The notes beneath the pieces are model-generated. The model was given only the letters and a program-made list of their open reading frames with translations, searched no databases and was not told the DNA's origin. A program made the translations under genes and the position numbers. This document shows, one piece after another, positions 7,567 through 16,186 of a stretch of 32,640 nt of DNA. Numbering within the stretch: the stretch's first letter is position 1; each line of letters begins with the position of its first letter. This DNA comes from Proteiniphilum sp. (GTDB lineage Bacteria > Bacteroidota > Bacteroidia > Bacteroidales > Dysgonomonadaceae), in the NCBI GenBank assembly GCA_018433945.1, contig JAHDQF010000044.1, forward strand, positions 1 to 32,640, written 5' to 3'.

Positions 7567-10500
7567 TTGGTAAAAAAGATAGCCCGCATACTCGCAATCA
7601 TCGTTGTAAGTATCATATTGGTAAATATCCTACTCTACATCGCATTGAGTCTTCCTGCTCTCCAGAAGAGGGCAGCCGATATCGCCATCGACAAGCTGAA
7701 ACCGATAATCGGTACGGAGGCCTCACTGGCAGGGATTCGCATCAAATTGTTTAATACCGTGGAACTCAAAGGCCTCTATCTGGAGGACCGTCAGCAGGAT
7801 ACGCTGCTCTATGCCGGCAGAATCGACGTGCGCATTCATGCATTGGAGCTGCTGAAAAAGAGGGTTTACGTGAAGAACGCCGGACTGGAGAATCTGGTGG
7901 CACACGTGCACCGTGCCTCACCTGATGAACCATTTAATTTTCAGTTCCTGATTGATGCTTTTGCGACCGAAAAAGATACCACACAAGTGGAAAAGAGTCA
8001 GTGGCGGATCACAGCTGAGGAGTTGTTGCTTCAGGATGCATCATTGCACTATCATGTCGACTCAGCCCCCCGCACACCGGGACAGTTCAATGTAAACCAT
8101 ATTGACCTGCGCCATTTCAACTTCAGGGGAAACGCCGATTTTGAAAGCATCGAAAAGATGCAGGCAGAGATCACCCTGTTGGGGTTTACCGAGGAGAATG
8201 CCGGATTAACGCTCTATAACCTCAAAACTTCTCTGGAGGGGAAAGGGACAAGAATTGTGAGTGATGGACTGCAGCTTCATATCAACAACACCGAGCTTGA
8301 GGTGTCTGATGCTTTCTTTGACCGGGAGAGCAAAGCTTTTGCCGTCAAAGCGCAGAGCAGTAGAAGTGATCCGCATGATATCGCCCTTTTCACTTCGCGG
8401 CTCTCTCACCTCTACAAACCAATCTCATTTGAGATCGATGCAGAAGGAGCATTCCCACAGATTTCTCTTGGTCTCTTTACGTTCCAATACGGTGAGGATA
8501 CCCGCATTGACCTTGCCGGTATGATCGATGATTTTCGCAATTTTGAGCAGAGCAACCTGGAAGTGAACATTCGTGATCTGGCTGTTTCGCAGGAAGACCT
8601 GGAGTCATTCATCCGGATTGGGCCACCCGCCTATGCTTCACCACCGCAACTGGTGGCATTGGGCGATATGCGACTCCGGATGACGGCCAGGGGCAGATTG
8701 AATAGCTTCCGCTACGATGGTTCCGTGGTGACCGAGCAGGGGGAGGTGGCGCTGAACGGCGTGGGATCCATCCGCAACCGGTTTAAGATGATGACTTTCG
8801 AGGGACCGGTAATGGCCGATCAGATTCGTTTGGCCAATATTCTGGGTGAGCAAACCGGTTTGGGTGATGCCTCTCTCGAAAGCAATGTGAAATTGACAAT
8901 TGAGCCGTCGCTGGTCACTGTAGACGCGCAAGGAAGCATCCTGTCAGCTTTCTACAAGGGGTATCAGTACAGAGATATCCATTTTGATGGAACCTATAGC
9001 GGCAACAATGTCACAGCTGAGATCAGAAGCGAGGGTGAACGGAATGGTCTGGATCTGATGGGCGCCATCACCTTTGGTGAGGAGATGCACTTCGATGTGG
9101 AAGGAAGCGTCAATCAGCTTGACCTGCGCCCATTTCTCATGATGGAGCACTGGAAAGACCCGAGGGTGAGCCTCACCCTCGACGGTGAGCTGACAGGACG
9201 TACCCTCGACGAGATGACCGGCAGTCTGGTAGTTGATCACATCTCGCTGGTGGACAGCAATTTTATTTACAACCCCGGCACCATCTACCTGCAGGCATTG
9301 GGCGACAGCGGTGAGGGGAAGAAGCTGCAGATTTACTCCTCTTTTCTTGAGGCAGAGATGAGCGGCGATTACTATTTCTCTTCCATCGGTAAAGAGCTGA
9401 TGCAGGTGTTGCACCGGCATCTGCCCTCGCTGATTGCCGCACCGGAGCAAGAAGCTGCAGGAATCAACAGATTCGAATTGAACATTCTTCTAAAGAACAC
9501 CGAAGATCTCTCCTACGCTTTCGGATTACCAGCTTACAATGTGGAAGATGCAACACTGAAAGGGGAGGTGGATTTAAGCGCCGATCTTCCGCTGCGAATA
9601 GAAGGTTATCTGCCACGATTGATGATGGGCAACAGTGATATCCGGGAGACAAGGCTGGACTTGCAGACGTCAGTCTTAAACGGAATCGGATTGAATGTGA
9701 ACAGCTACCTGGTACAGGATAACGGTTTTATCAATGTTCATCTTGATAGCGATGCGGCAGATGACAAGCTGGATAACCGTATCTTTTTAGATCTGGAACA
9801 GGGAAAGACCAGCTCAGAGGGAGAGATACATATCACCATGGATTTCATGCGTGATACAGTCAATCAACTGGCTTCCGATATTCGCATCCACCCCACCAGT
9901 TTGATTTTCAACGGGAAGCAGGTAAGTTTTAACGATGCTGCCATCTCCTATCGCAAAGAGAGGATTGGCATTGATAATTTCGGATTGAAGGAGGGGGAGA
10001 TGTTGTTGCTGGGAATTGAGGGTGTGGCCTCCAAAAGTGAAGCCGACTATGTTCGGGTTTACTTCAACAACACCGAGCTTGCCAACATACTGTCTGCATT
10101 CAATATATCAGGTATCAGCGGCTCCATCAACGGTGATATCTATGTGCGACAGATGCTGGAGAGCCCGGTGGTGCATACGGAGGATCTGCGGATTGAAGAT
10201 ATCATGGTTTACAACGATGCCATCGGTACTCTTACCATCGAGGGCAACTGGGACAACCTCTACTCAGGCCTTGACCTGAACGCTTACCTGGTTAACCAGG
10301 GGAAGCATCTGCTGGATATCACCGGTTACATTCCACTGGGAGGAAAGAGTCCTCTGCCGATGGATGTCAGCCTCCGCATTCAGGGCTTCGACCTGAATGC
10401 CATTCAGCCCCTAACCACCAATATTTTCAGTGAATTATCCGGTGCAATTCACTCAGAGATTGCCATTACAGGCAAACCGTCGGCACCTGTTACCCGCGGC

Positions 10501-11988
10501 TGGATTGGTATAGACAGGGGAGAGATGAAAGTGGCCTTCACCAATGTTGCCTATTCAGTTTCTGATACCATCGATATCAACCCCGACAACGTGGGACTGC
10601 ATAACCTGCTGATACGCGACCAGAACGGCCGTACCGCAACGGTTAACCTCAACCTGTCGCACTCCAACTTCGGAGGGATGGCCTTTAATGCCACTATTCG
10701 GATGAACGACTTTATGTTACTCAACAACGAGAAACGATCCGATCAGATGGTTTACGGTAACCTGCGTCTTTCAGGTGATCTCAACGTGAACGGTTCATCG
10801 GCAGGAATCTATGGGAGTGGGAATATTTCCAGTACCAGCCGTTCGACGGTGACAGTGGTATTGCCTCAGACTGCCCGTGCCACTGAGTATAGCGGCATCG
10901 TTTATATCAACACTCCGCAGGAGAATGATTCGCTTGCTTTCCTGAAAAGAAACGATGAAGAGAAACCCCAATCCGGTCTTTCCTCCGGCATTCCCATCGT
11001 GATGCGGGCCACGGTCAACCTCACCCCCATGTTGGTGGCTGCGGTGGTACTCGACCCAACCACTGGCAACGCCCTGGAGGTGAGTGGTGAGGGTGAGGTG
11101 AACGTGGAGTTTAACTCCAAATCCACTCCCCCAGTGCGACTCTATGGCGACTATGAAATCAACAGTGGCAAGTTCCACTACAACCTGCAGGACCTCCGTG
11201 CCATCGATTTCAACATCCGCAAGGGAAGTAAACTCACCATGGAGGGCAATCCGCTTAATACACAGTTTGACATCACCGCCTACCTGCCGGTAAAAGCAGA
11301 CCTGGCTGTGCTCAGCCCCACCTTTACCACCGAATTGGCCAATACACGTGTGCCAGTGAATGCGCTGCTCCAGATACTGGGTAACCTGGAGGCGATGGAT
11401 CTGCATTATGATATCGAGCTGCCGGAGAGCTCAAACGACATTCAGCAACGTGTGAACAGCTTTATCAATACGGAAGAGACGAAAATCCTTCAGTTTGCCT
11501 ACCTGGCCACTACCGGCAGCTTTATTCCCTCGGAAGGGTCACCGGATATGAACTTCGGATCATCAGTGTTCACCAGTTTTGCCGCCAGCGCGCTGTCAAG
11601 GGGACTGGATGCCCTCTTTGCCAGTGCCCTCAGCGACAACTGGAATATCAGCACCAACCTGGAATCGGTGGATGGCACGCTCGATAACGTGCGGATGGGG
11701 GTTGATGTCTCCACCCGTCTGCTCAATGACCGGCTGCGCATCGCCACAAATCTCAGCTACGGCGACAACAGCATGCTGGCTGGCCAGCAAGCTTTTATGG
11801 GTGAGTTTGAATTGGAGTATGACATCAACAACTGGTTGATGATCCGGGCATTTAATCGTGCCAATGAACGCTTCTACCGGCGTGCGCCCACTACACAGGG
11901 GGTAGGTGTGGTGGTGACCAAAGAGGCACGATCGATCCGTGATCTGTTCGATTTTCGGGTGATCAGAAGGAAGGAAGAGAACGAATAG
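7567..11988 (+). CDS. tamB: TamB-like translocation and assembly module protein (AsmA/DUF490 family)
   Basis: TamB proteins are envelope-spanning beta-taco proteins implicated in outer-membrane protein assembly and phospholipid transport, working with an Omp85 partner. The 1,473-residue product has an N-terminal membrane anchor (about 4-26), a long run of short amphipathic beta repeats, and a C-terminal DUF490/TamB_C domain (about 1100-1473). It ends with the typical stretch containing NNWLMIRAFNRANERF and TQGVGVVVTKEARSIRDLF. The only plausible start is TTG at 7567, giving MVKKIARILAIIVV; an in-frame stop at 7531 excludes longer versions, apart from a non-canonical ATT at 7540. The 9-nt gap to tamL indicates an operon. 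I found no convincing promoter between the queA terminator and this start. Confidence 0.92.
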   Translation: MVKKIARILAIIVVSIILVNILLYIALSLPALQKRAADIAIDKLKPIIGTEASLAGIRIKLFNTVELKGLYLEDRQQDTLLYAGRIDVRIHALELLKKRVYVKNAGLENLVAHVHRASPDEPFNFQFLIDAFATEKDTTQVEKSQWRITAEELLLQDASLHYHVDSAPRTPGQFNVNHIDLRHFNFRGNADFESIEKMQAEITLLGFTEENAGLTLYNLKTSLEGKGTRIVSDGLQLHINNTELEVSDAFFDRESKAFAVKAQSSRSDPHDIALFTSRLSHLYKPISFEIDAEGAFPQISLGLFTFQYGEDTRIDLAGMIDDFRNFEQSNLEVNIRDLAVSQEDLESFIRIGPPAYASPPQLVALGDMRLRMTARGRLNSFRYDGSVVTEQGEVALNGVGSIRNRFKMMTFEGPVMADQIRLANILGEQTGLGDASLESNVKLTIEPSLVTVDAQGSILSAFYKGYQYRDIHFDGTYSGNNVTAEIRSEGERNGLDLMGAITFGEEMHFDVEGSVNQLDLRPFLMMEHWKDPRVSLTLDGELTGRTLDEMTGSLVVDHISLVDSNFIYNPGTIYLQALGDSGEGKKLQIYSSFLEAEMSGDYYFSSIGKELMQVLHRHLPSLIAAPEQEAAGINRFELNILLKNTEDLSYAFGLPAYNVEDATLKGEVDLSADLPLRIEGYLPRLMMGNSDIRETRLDLQTSVLNGIGLNVNSYLVQDNGFINVHLDSDAADDKLDNRIFLDLEQGKTSSEGEIHITMDFMRDTVNQLASDIRIHPTSLIFNGKQVSFNDAAISYRKERIGIDNFGLKEGEMLLLGIEGVASKSEADYVRVYFNNTELANILSAFNISGISGSINGDIYVRQMLESPVVHTEDLRIEDIMVYNDAIGTLTIEGNWDNLYSGLDLNAYLVNQGKHLLDITGYIPLGGKSPLPMDVSLRIQGFDLNAIQPLTTNIFSELSGAIHSEIAITGKPSAPVTRGWIGIDRGEMKVAFTNVAYSVSDTIDINPDNVGLHNLLIRDQNGRTATVNLNLSHSNFGGMAFNATIRMNDFMLLNNEKRSDQMVYGNLRLSGDLNVNGSSAGIYGSGNISSTSRSTVTVVLPQTARATEYSGIVYINTPQENDSLAFLKRNDEEKPQSGLSSGIPIVMRATVNLTPMLVAAVVLDPTTGNALEVSGEGEVNVEFNSKSTPPVRLYGDYEINSGKFHYNLQDLRAIDFNIRKGSKLTMEGNPLNTQFDITAYLPVKADLAVLSPTFTTELANTRVPVNALLQILGNLEAMDLHYDIELPESSNDIQQRVNSFINTEETKILQFAYLATTGSFIPSEGSPDMNFGSSVFTSFAASALSRGLDALFASALSDNWNISTNLESVDGTLDNVRMGVDVSTRLLNDRLRIATNLSYGDNSMLAGQQAFMGEFELEYDINNWLMIRAFNRANERFYRRAPTTQGVGVVVTKEARSIRDLFDFRVIRRKEENE

Positions 11989-11997
11989 CGTTGTTTT

Positions 11998-14292
11998 ATG
12001 AGGAAATATTTGATTATCATACTTTCTCTTTTGTTCGTGGCTTGCGATGTGACCAAAAAAGTGCCCGACGGAAGTTACCTGCTGAACAAGGTGAAGATAG
12101 AGTCGGATGTGAACGGTATTGGTGGCTCTGCCCTGAAACCTTACCTGCGGCAGCATCCCAATTCTTCGATGCCGGTGATCGGGAAATATAAGTTGCACAT
12201 GTACAACATCGCAGACAACGACTCCACCTGGATCAACCGTCAACTGCTCCGCTTCGGTGAGCCACCGGTGCTGTTCAATGAACAGTTGACGGAGATCTCA
12301 GCAGAGCAGATACGGCTTCATCTCAATAACAAGGGATATCTCAGTGCCCAGGTAGACACCGCAATAGAGAAGCTTCATAAAAAGGTCAATGTTACCTACG
12401 AGGTCACTGGCCATGAACCACACCGGATACGCTCTTTCCGTGATACCATCCGCTCGGTAGATACCACTATCCATAACATTCTTCAGAACGTACGCCGTCC
12501 GGAGATCATCAGAGAGGGTGACCTCTTCGATCTGGCAAAGTTGGATGCGGGTAGGGAGAACCTGACCACCCTCTTGCGCAACAGGGGGTATTATGACTTA
12601 GTGAAAGATGACTTTTATTTTCTTGCCGACACGACAGTGGGTGACCATCAGGTAGATGTAACGCTGGCGTTGAACAACCCTTCCGACAGTACACAGCACA
12701 AACAGTACGGCATTGGTGAGGTGACGGTAATCAACGGTGTTAACGAAGAGCTTCTGCGTGATTCTACCGGCTCTCATCAGCTCGACACCACTCTCTACCG
12801 TGGATTGCGCATCATCTCGGATAAAGAGCCGTTCCTGCTACCCAGGGCTGTATATTACAACACTTTTCTCCGTCCTGGCAGGCTCTATTCCGACCGGATC
12901 TTGGAACGGACCTACTCCTCCCTCAATGGCCTGGGACCGGTGAACCAGACCGCTATCGACCTGCAACGGGCTGAACGGAACGACTCCAGCCTGATTGATT
13001 CGCGCATTACGCTCTACCCGGGTAACCTTCACTATATGCAGTTGGGGGTGGATGGTACCAACTCAGCGGGCGACCTGGGGGTGGCCAGCAACATCACCTA
13101 CGAACATCGCAATTTCTTCAGGGGCGGAGAAACATTCCGGGTGCGGCTCAATGCTGCCTACGAATTTATTCGTCCCAGTGACAGCCTCGACTTGCTGGAT
13201 AACAGTTACTACGAGTATGGTGCCGAAGTGTTCCTCTCCATTCCTCAGCTGTTGCTTCCCTGGATGCTGAACCGCCTTCAGGATCTGCCTTCAGCTTCTA
13301 CCGAGTTTGCTGTGGGCGCCAACTTCCAGAAGCGACCCGAATACTTCCGTCAGTTCTTTAATCTCTCTACCCGTTTCCAGTGGTCTTCCATGGATTGGAA
13401 ACTGCTTCACGTGATGGAGCCTATGGGTGTAACCTACGTGCGGATGCCCTGGTCATCACAACGATTCAAGGATCTCTACATGAGCGAGGAGGCCAACCCT
13501 ATCCTGCGCTACAGCTACGATGAGCAGCTGATTGTGCGCACATCCTACAACCTCACCTATACCAACTACAACCGCATCAGTCGTCGTGACATGCCCAGGA
13601 TTCCGTTCCGCATCCGCAGCGGTCTGGAGGTAGCGGGGTGGCTGCCCCATCTTGTTACAGGTCTGGGAGGAGGTGAACAGAACAGCAGTGGTTTTTATGA
13701 GTTCTTCAAGATTCCCTATGCGGAGTATCTAAAGGGGGACATCGACTTCTCCCCCTTCTACCCCATCGATGACAAGCGCACGGTGGCAGCGCATCTGGCG
13801 GTAGGTGTTGCCTATCCTTACGGCAATTCCACCATTCTGCCCTTTGAGAAACGTTACTTCGGTGGGGGTGCCAACAGCGTGAGGGGCTGGAGCACCCGCA
13901 CGCTGGGACCTGGATCCTATAACAACGACTCCACCCTCTCCGACTTTGGACGAAGAGTAGGTGATGTGAAGCTGGACTTCAGTGTGGAGTACCGTCGCAA
14001 GCTTAACCGTCTGATCGAGCTGGCTGGTTTTGTGGACGCAGGAAATATCTGGACCATAAGGAATTATAGCGAACAACCGGGCGGTCTGTTCGAGTGGAAC
14101 AACTTCTACAAGGAGCTGGCTGTGGCTTATGGTCTGGGTGTACGGTTCGACCTCAATTTCCTGCTGATCCGCGTGGACGGCGGGATGAAAGCACACAACC
14201 CCGCACTGCCGAAGGGCTCCCGCTGGACGATCTTCAAGCCCAACTTCAGCCGCGACTTCGCTTTCCACTTCGCCATCGGTTATCCGTTCTGA
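11998..14292 (+). CDS. tamL: TamL-type BamA/TamA-like outer-membrane lipoprotein (Omp85 superfamily)
   Basis: A 764-residue Omp85-family protein. The N-terminus MRKYLIIILSLLFVAC is a lipoprotein signal with lipidated Cys16, unlike proteobacterial TamA, and matches the lipoprotein-type TamA homologues of Bacteroidota. POTRA-like repeats (about 25-260) include GVNEELLRDSTG-like segments. The barrel domain (about 340-764) has the lid-loop motif VRGWSTRTLGPGSY (about 633-646), corresponding to the conserved (V/I)RG(F/Y) of BamA. The protein ends in a C-terminal aromatic (AIGYPF), as expected for barrel insertion by BAM. It directly follows tamB, so the pair probably forms the TAM-like complex. 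The division of labour between TamL and the TamB anchor is inferred from family knowledge. Confidence 0.92.
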   Translation: MRKYLIIILSLLFVACDVTKKVPDGSYLLNKVKIESDVNGIGGSALKPYLRQHPNSSMPVIGKYKLHMYNIADNDSTWINRQLLRFGEPPVLFNEQLTEISAEQIRLHLNNKGYLSAQVDTAIEKLHKKVNVTYEVTGHEPHRIRSFRDTIRSVDTTIHNILQNVRRPEIIREGDLFDLAKLDAGRENLTTLLRNRGYYDLVKDDFYFLADTTVGDHQVDVTLALNNPSDSTQHKQYGIGEVTVINGVNEELLRDSTGSHQLDTTLYRGLRIISDKEPFLLPRAVYYNTFLRPGRLYSDRILERTYSSLNGLGPVNQTAIDLQRAERNDSSLIDSRITLYPGNLHYMQLGVDGTNSAGDLGVASNITYEHRNFFRGGETFRVRLNAAYEFIRPSDSLDLLDNSYYEYGAEVFLSIPQLLLPWMLNRLQDLPSASTEFAVGANFQKRPEYFRQFFNLSTRFQWSSMDWKLLHVMEPMGVTYVRMPWSSQRFKDLYMSEEANPILRYSYDEQLIVRTSYNLTYTNYNRISRRDMPRIPFRIRSGLEVAGWLPHLVTGLGGGEQNSSGFYEFFKIPYAEYLKGDIDFSPFYPIDDKRTVAAHLAVGVAYPYGNSTILPFEKRYFGGGANSVRGWSTRTLGPGSYNNDSTLSDFGRRVGDVKLDFSVEYRRKLNRLIELAGFVDAGNIWTIRNYSEQPGGLFEWNNFYKELAVAYGLGVRFDLNFLLIRVDGGMKAHNPALPKGSRWTIFKPNFSRDFAFHFAIGYPF

Positions 14293-14337
14293 AATATCTT
14301 TTTTTGAGAGTTCTGTTTTGTTTTTTAGAATAAAAAT

Positions 14338-14360
14338 AATAAACTTGTAACCAGTTTATT
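14338..14360. terminator. AT-rich perfect hairpin downstream of tamL, possible terminator
   Basis: AATAAACT (14338-14345) and AGTTTATT (14353-14360) form a perfect 8-bp inverted repeat with a 7-nt loop. Read on the minus strand it is followed by ATTTTTATTC, so it could end transcripts of the MFS gene that run antisense through the 71-codon gene. On plus it lacks a T-tract. Confidence 0.4.
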
Positions 14361-14439
14361 GCGTGTGTCTATTTGTGTGTAATAGCCTATTTGCTATTTT
14401 TTGGTTGCTGAATGAGAATCAATTTTAAATTTATTAGCG

Positions 14440-14655
14440 ATGGAAACAGATGATCTGGAATGCTGTCCTGAACTCAATGTGGAGAAGTGGGACCACAAAA
14501 CGGTGGTATGGGAGAACAAGAAGTTCATCCGGGAGACGATTCCTACCTTCTTTCATATCCCTTTCTACCCCATGATCGGTAAGAAGATGATGAAGCTGCA
14601 TACGGCAGCTCTTAAATCGGAGGCTACGATACCTGTGCTCTTCGGATGGCGTTAA
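14440..14655 (+). CDS. Truncated small Bacteroidales protein (71 aa, N-terminal part of a roughly 150-aa family)
   Basis: The product starts METDDLECCPELNVEKWD and continues with FIRETIPTFFHIPFYPMIG. From memory this matches the N-terminal half of a conserved Bacteroidales/Clostridia family of about 145-155 aa, loosely labelled 'hydrolase', with an N-terminal CCPxFxxxxWD motif and a later CPKCAK motif. Here the reading frame stops after 71 residues (ending IPVLFGWR), so the C-terminal half is missing. Its TAA shares the palindrome TTAA with the stop codon of the convergent MFS gene, which suggests a deletion junction. It may be a nonfunctional remnant. No promoter match was found in the 147 nt upstream. 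Confidence 0.55.
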   Translation: METDDLECCPELNVEKWDHKTVVWENKKFIRETIPTFFHIPFYPMIGKKMMKLHTAALKSEATIPVLFGWR

Positions 14656-15845
14656 GATGTTCTATTCACTTTCATCAGCAGGCTGATCAGGAAGACCACC
14701 ATCGTCAGTAGGGCTGCCGAGAGCATGACATGGCTTATTGAGAAATGGATGTCGAGCAGGTAACCCAGCACCGGGGGGCCGGCCGCGGTACCCAGCACCA
14801 TGATGGTGGAGAGGTAGCTTCGCACCTGTCCCAGCTGGGCGGTGCCGTACACCTCCGCCTGCACTGCCGTCTTGATGGTGCTGCCCAGTCCCGACGAGAT
14901 CCCCAGCAATCCGTAGAAGAGCGGGAAGATCCACCTGTTGTCGAACAGCGTCATTGCCGTGAAGGCGGCCAGTGCCGGCAGGAGGTAATATGGGAAGAGC
15001 CTGATGCCGCTGAAACGGTCGATCAGGTCGCCGGAGAAGAAGATGGAGAGGCCGTTGAAGATGGCGAAGAAGGAGAAGGAGAAGAGCACCCAGGAGGGTT
15101 CCCATCCTTTCTGCTCCGCGATGGTGTACTGGTAGAGCATGATGGCGGTGCTGAGGAAGGGCATCAGGAAGATGTTGGCAGCGATCTGCCAGAAGGTGCG
15201 GCTCAGCAGGAAGTGATTCTTGCCCTTATTACCGGATCCATTTTGTGAAGAGGTGTCCACCTTCTCCTTGTCGGGGGTGATGCGGATGATCATCGGCAGC
15301 ATCAGGAAGAGCGAGAGCAGTGCCAGCAGGATCAGTGAGAGGCGCCAGCTGACCAGCGCGCTCACCAACGCAAAGAGGAAGGGCAGGATCAGCTGCGCGG
15401 CGGGATGCCCCAGAGAGGTGAAGGCGAGCGCCTTGCCCCTCTCCCTGTCAAACAGCTTGGCGATGCCGGTGGAGGCGGTGTGTGTCATCAGTCCCTGGCC
15501 GAAGAGCCTTACCAGGAAGAGGCCTCCCAGCAGCAGGAGGAAGCTGTTGGCAGCGGTGAGCAGGGCGACGGAGAGGATCAGCCCGATGAAGATGATCAGG
15601 CTGTACCGGCGTAGTGGCATCAGGTCGATGTAGCGGCCGAAGAGGGGCAGGGTGAGAGCGGAGGTGACAGAGATCAGTCCATACATGCTGCCGAACTCGC
15701 TGTTGGTGATCCCGATCTCCACGATCCAGAAGGGCACCAGCAGGGAGACGAAGAAGGTCTGCCCGAAGGAGGAGAAAAAGTTAAAGAAGAACCCGTAAGA
15801 CATCAGCAACGGGTGATGTTTCAACAGCTTTATCCACTCTTTCAT
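14652..15845 (-). CDS. Major facilitator superfamily transporter
   Basis: A 397-residue inner-membrane protein with about 12 hydrophobic segments in two six-helix halves. A hydrophilic loop around residues 190-210 (TPDKEKVDTSSQNGSGNKG) separates them. The loop between helices 2 and 3 has FGRYIDLMPLRRYSLI, equivalent to the MFS motif A (G-x-x-x-D-R-x-G-R-R). The pseudo-repeat in the second half reads FSGDLIDRFSGIRLFPYY. The substrate cannot be assigned. It is divergent from the ars operon, and the upstream region carries an inverted copy of the arsR operator over a -7 element, so control by ArsR and a role in metal(loid) or organoarsenical efflux are possible (inference). Confidence 0.88.
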   Translation of the reverse strand: MKEWIKLLKHHPLLMSYGFFFNFFSSFGQTFFVSLLVPFWIVEIGITNSEFGSMYGLISVTSALTLPLFGRYIDLMPLRRYSLIIFIGLILSVALLTAANSFLLLLGGLFLVRLFGQGLMTHTASTGIAKLFDRERGKALAFTSLGHPAAQLILPFLFALVSALVSWRLSLILLALLSLFLMLPMIIRITPDKEKVDTSSQNGSGNKGKNHFLLSRTFWQIAANIFLMPFLSTAIMLYQYTIAEQKGWEPSWVLFSFSFFAIFNGLSIFFSGDLIDRFSGIRLFPYYLLPALAAFTAMTLFDNRWIFPLFYGLLGISSGLGSTIKTAVQAEVYGTAQLGQVRSYLSTIMVLGTAAGPPVLGYLLDIHFSISHVMLSAALLTMVVFLISLLMKVNRTS

Positions 15846-15912
15846 TTGTTTCGTTTCTTTATGATTAAGCTCCGGATCAATGATTCCCCCCGATGCTGCA
15901 ATGGTTGATTGA

Positions 15913-16005
15913 TTATCGTACCAGTTTCTTGGGATTGTTCACCGCCTCGATGGCCGCCATCGCCAGGTTGTGCGTTACCACGATGATCACTGTCACCAGA
16001 ACCAT
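15913..16005 (-). pseudogene. C-terminal remnant resembling an FtsX/MacB-type ABC permease
   Basis: A 30-codon frame (ATG 16005, TAA 15913) encodes a hydrophobic stretch MVLVTVIIVVTHNLAMAAIE followed by a tail AVNNPKKLVR. FtsX-type ABC permeases usually end in a last membrane helix followed by a short tail of the type A-A-x-x-N-P-x-x-x-L-R. An in-frame TGA lies two codons upstream, so nothing more of such a gene is present. It could also be a short leader ORF for the MFS gene. The assignment rests on a short motif only. Confidence 0.35.
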
Positions 16006-16070
16006 CTGTCAGTCAGTGTTTTTTGGGGGGGTGCGAGCCGCTTCCCGGTGTGAATGATAACCTAAAACCA

Positions 16071-16086
16071 GACGCAAAGATACGAA
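16071..16086 (-). promoter_or_regulatory. Inverted, imperfect third copy of the arsR operator over a divergent -7 element
   Basis: On the minus strand this reads TTCGTATCTTTGCGTC and matches 13 of 16 positions of the two operator repeats before arsR. It contains TATCTTTG (16082-16075), a perfect TAnnTTTG -7 element directed toward the MFS gene. No TTG is found at the -33 distance; two A9 tracts (16085-16093 and 16095-16103 on plus) fill that space. Confidence 0.45.
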
Positions 16087-16105
16087 AAAAAAAGAAAAAA
16101 AAACG

Positions 16106-16148
16106 TTCGTATATTTGCGAAATGCCGATCTATTCGTATATTTGCGAA
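16106..16148 (+). promoter_or_regulatory. arsR promoter-operator: two identical 16-bp repeats
   Basis: The 16-mer TTCGTATATTTGCGAA occurs identically at 16106-16121 and 16133-16148, start-to-start distance 27 bp. Each copy is an imperfect palindrome (TTCG...CGAA ends), as expected for an ArsR/SmtB dimer site. The TTTG of the first copy (16114-16117) lies 19 nt before TATATTTG of the second (16137-16144), an exact Bacteroidota -33/-7 promoter. A repressor bound to both copies would cover the whole promoter. Predicted transcription start is near 16151. Confidence 0.75.
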
Positions 16149-16186
16149 CTCAAATGGTTCAATCAACTGAAATTATTGAAGCCGAT

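Noticed and set aside
16085..16103. Two A9 tracts separated by one G
   Set aside because: Probably a spacer or UP-like element in the divergent promoter region; a simple repeat without further structure.
16115..16186. Longer arsR starts (TTG 16115, ATG 16154)
   Set aside because: TTG 16115 lies inside the first operator and ATG 16154 is about 3 nt after the predicted transcription start; ATG 16187 gives the normal ArsR N-terminus.
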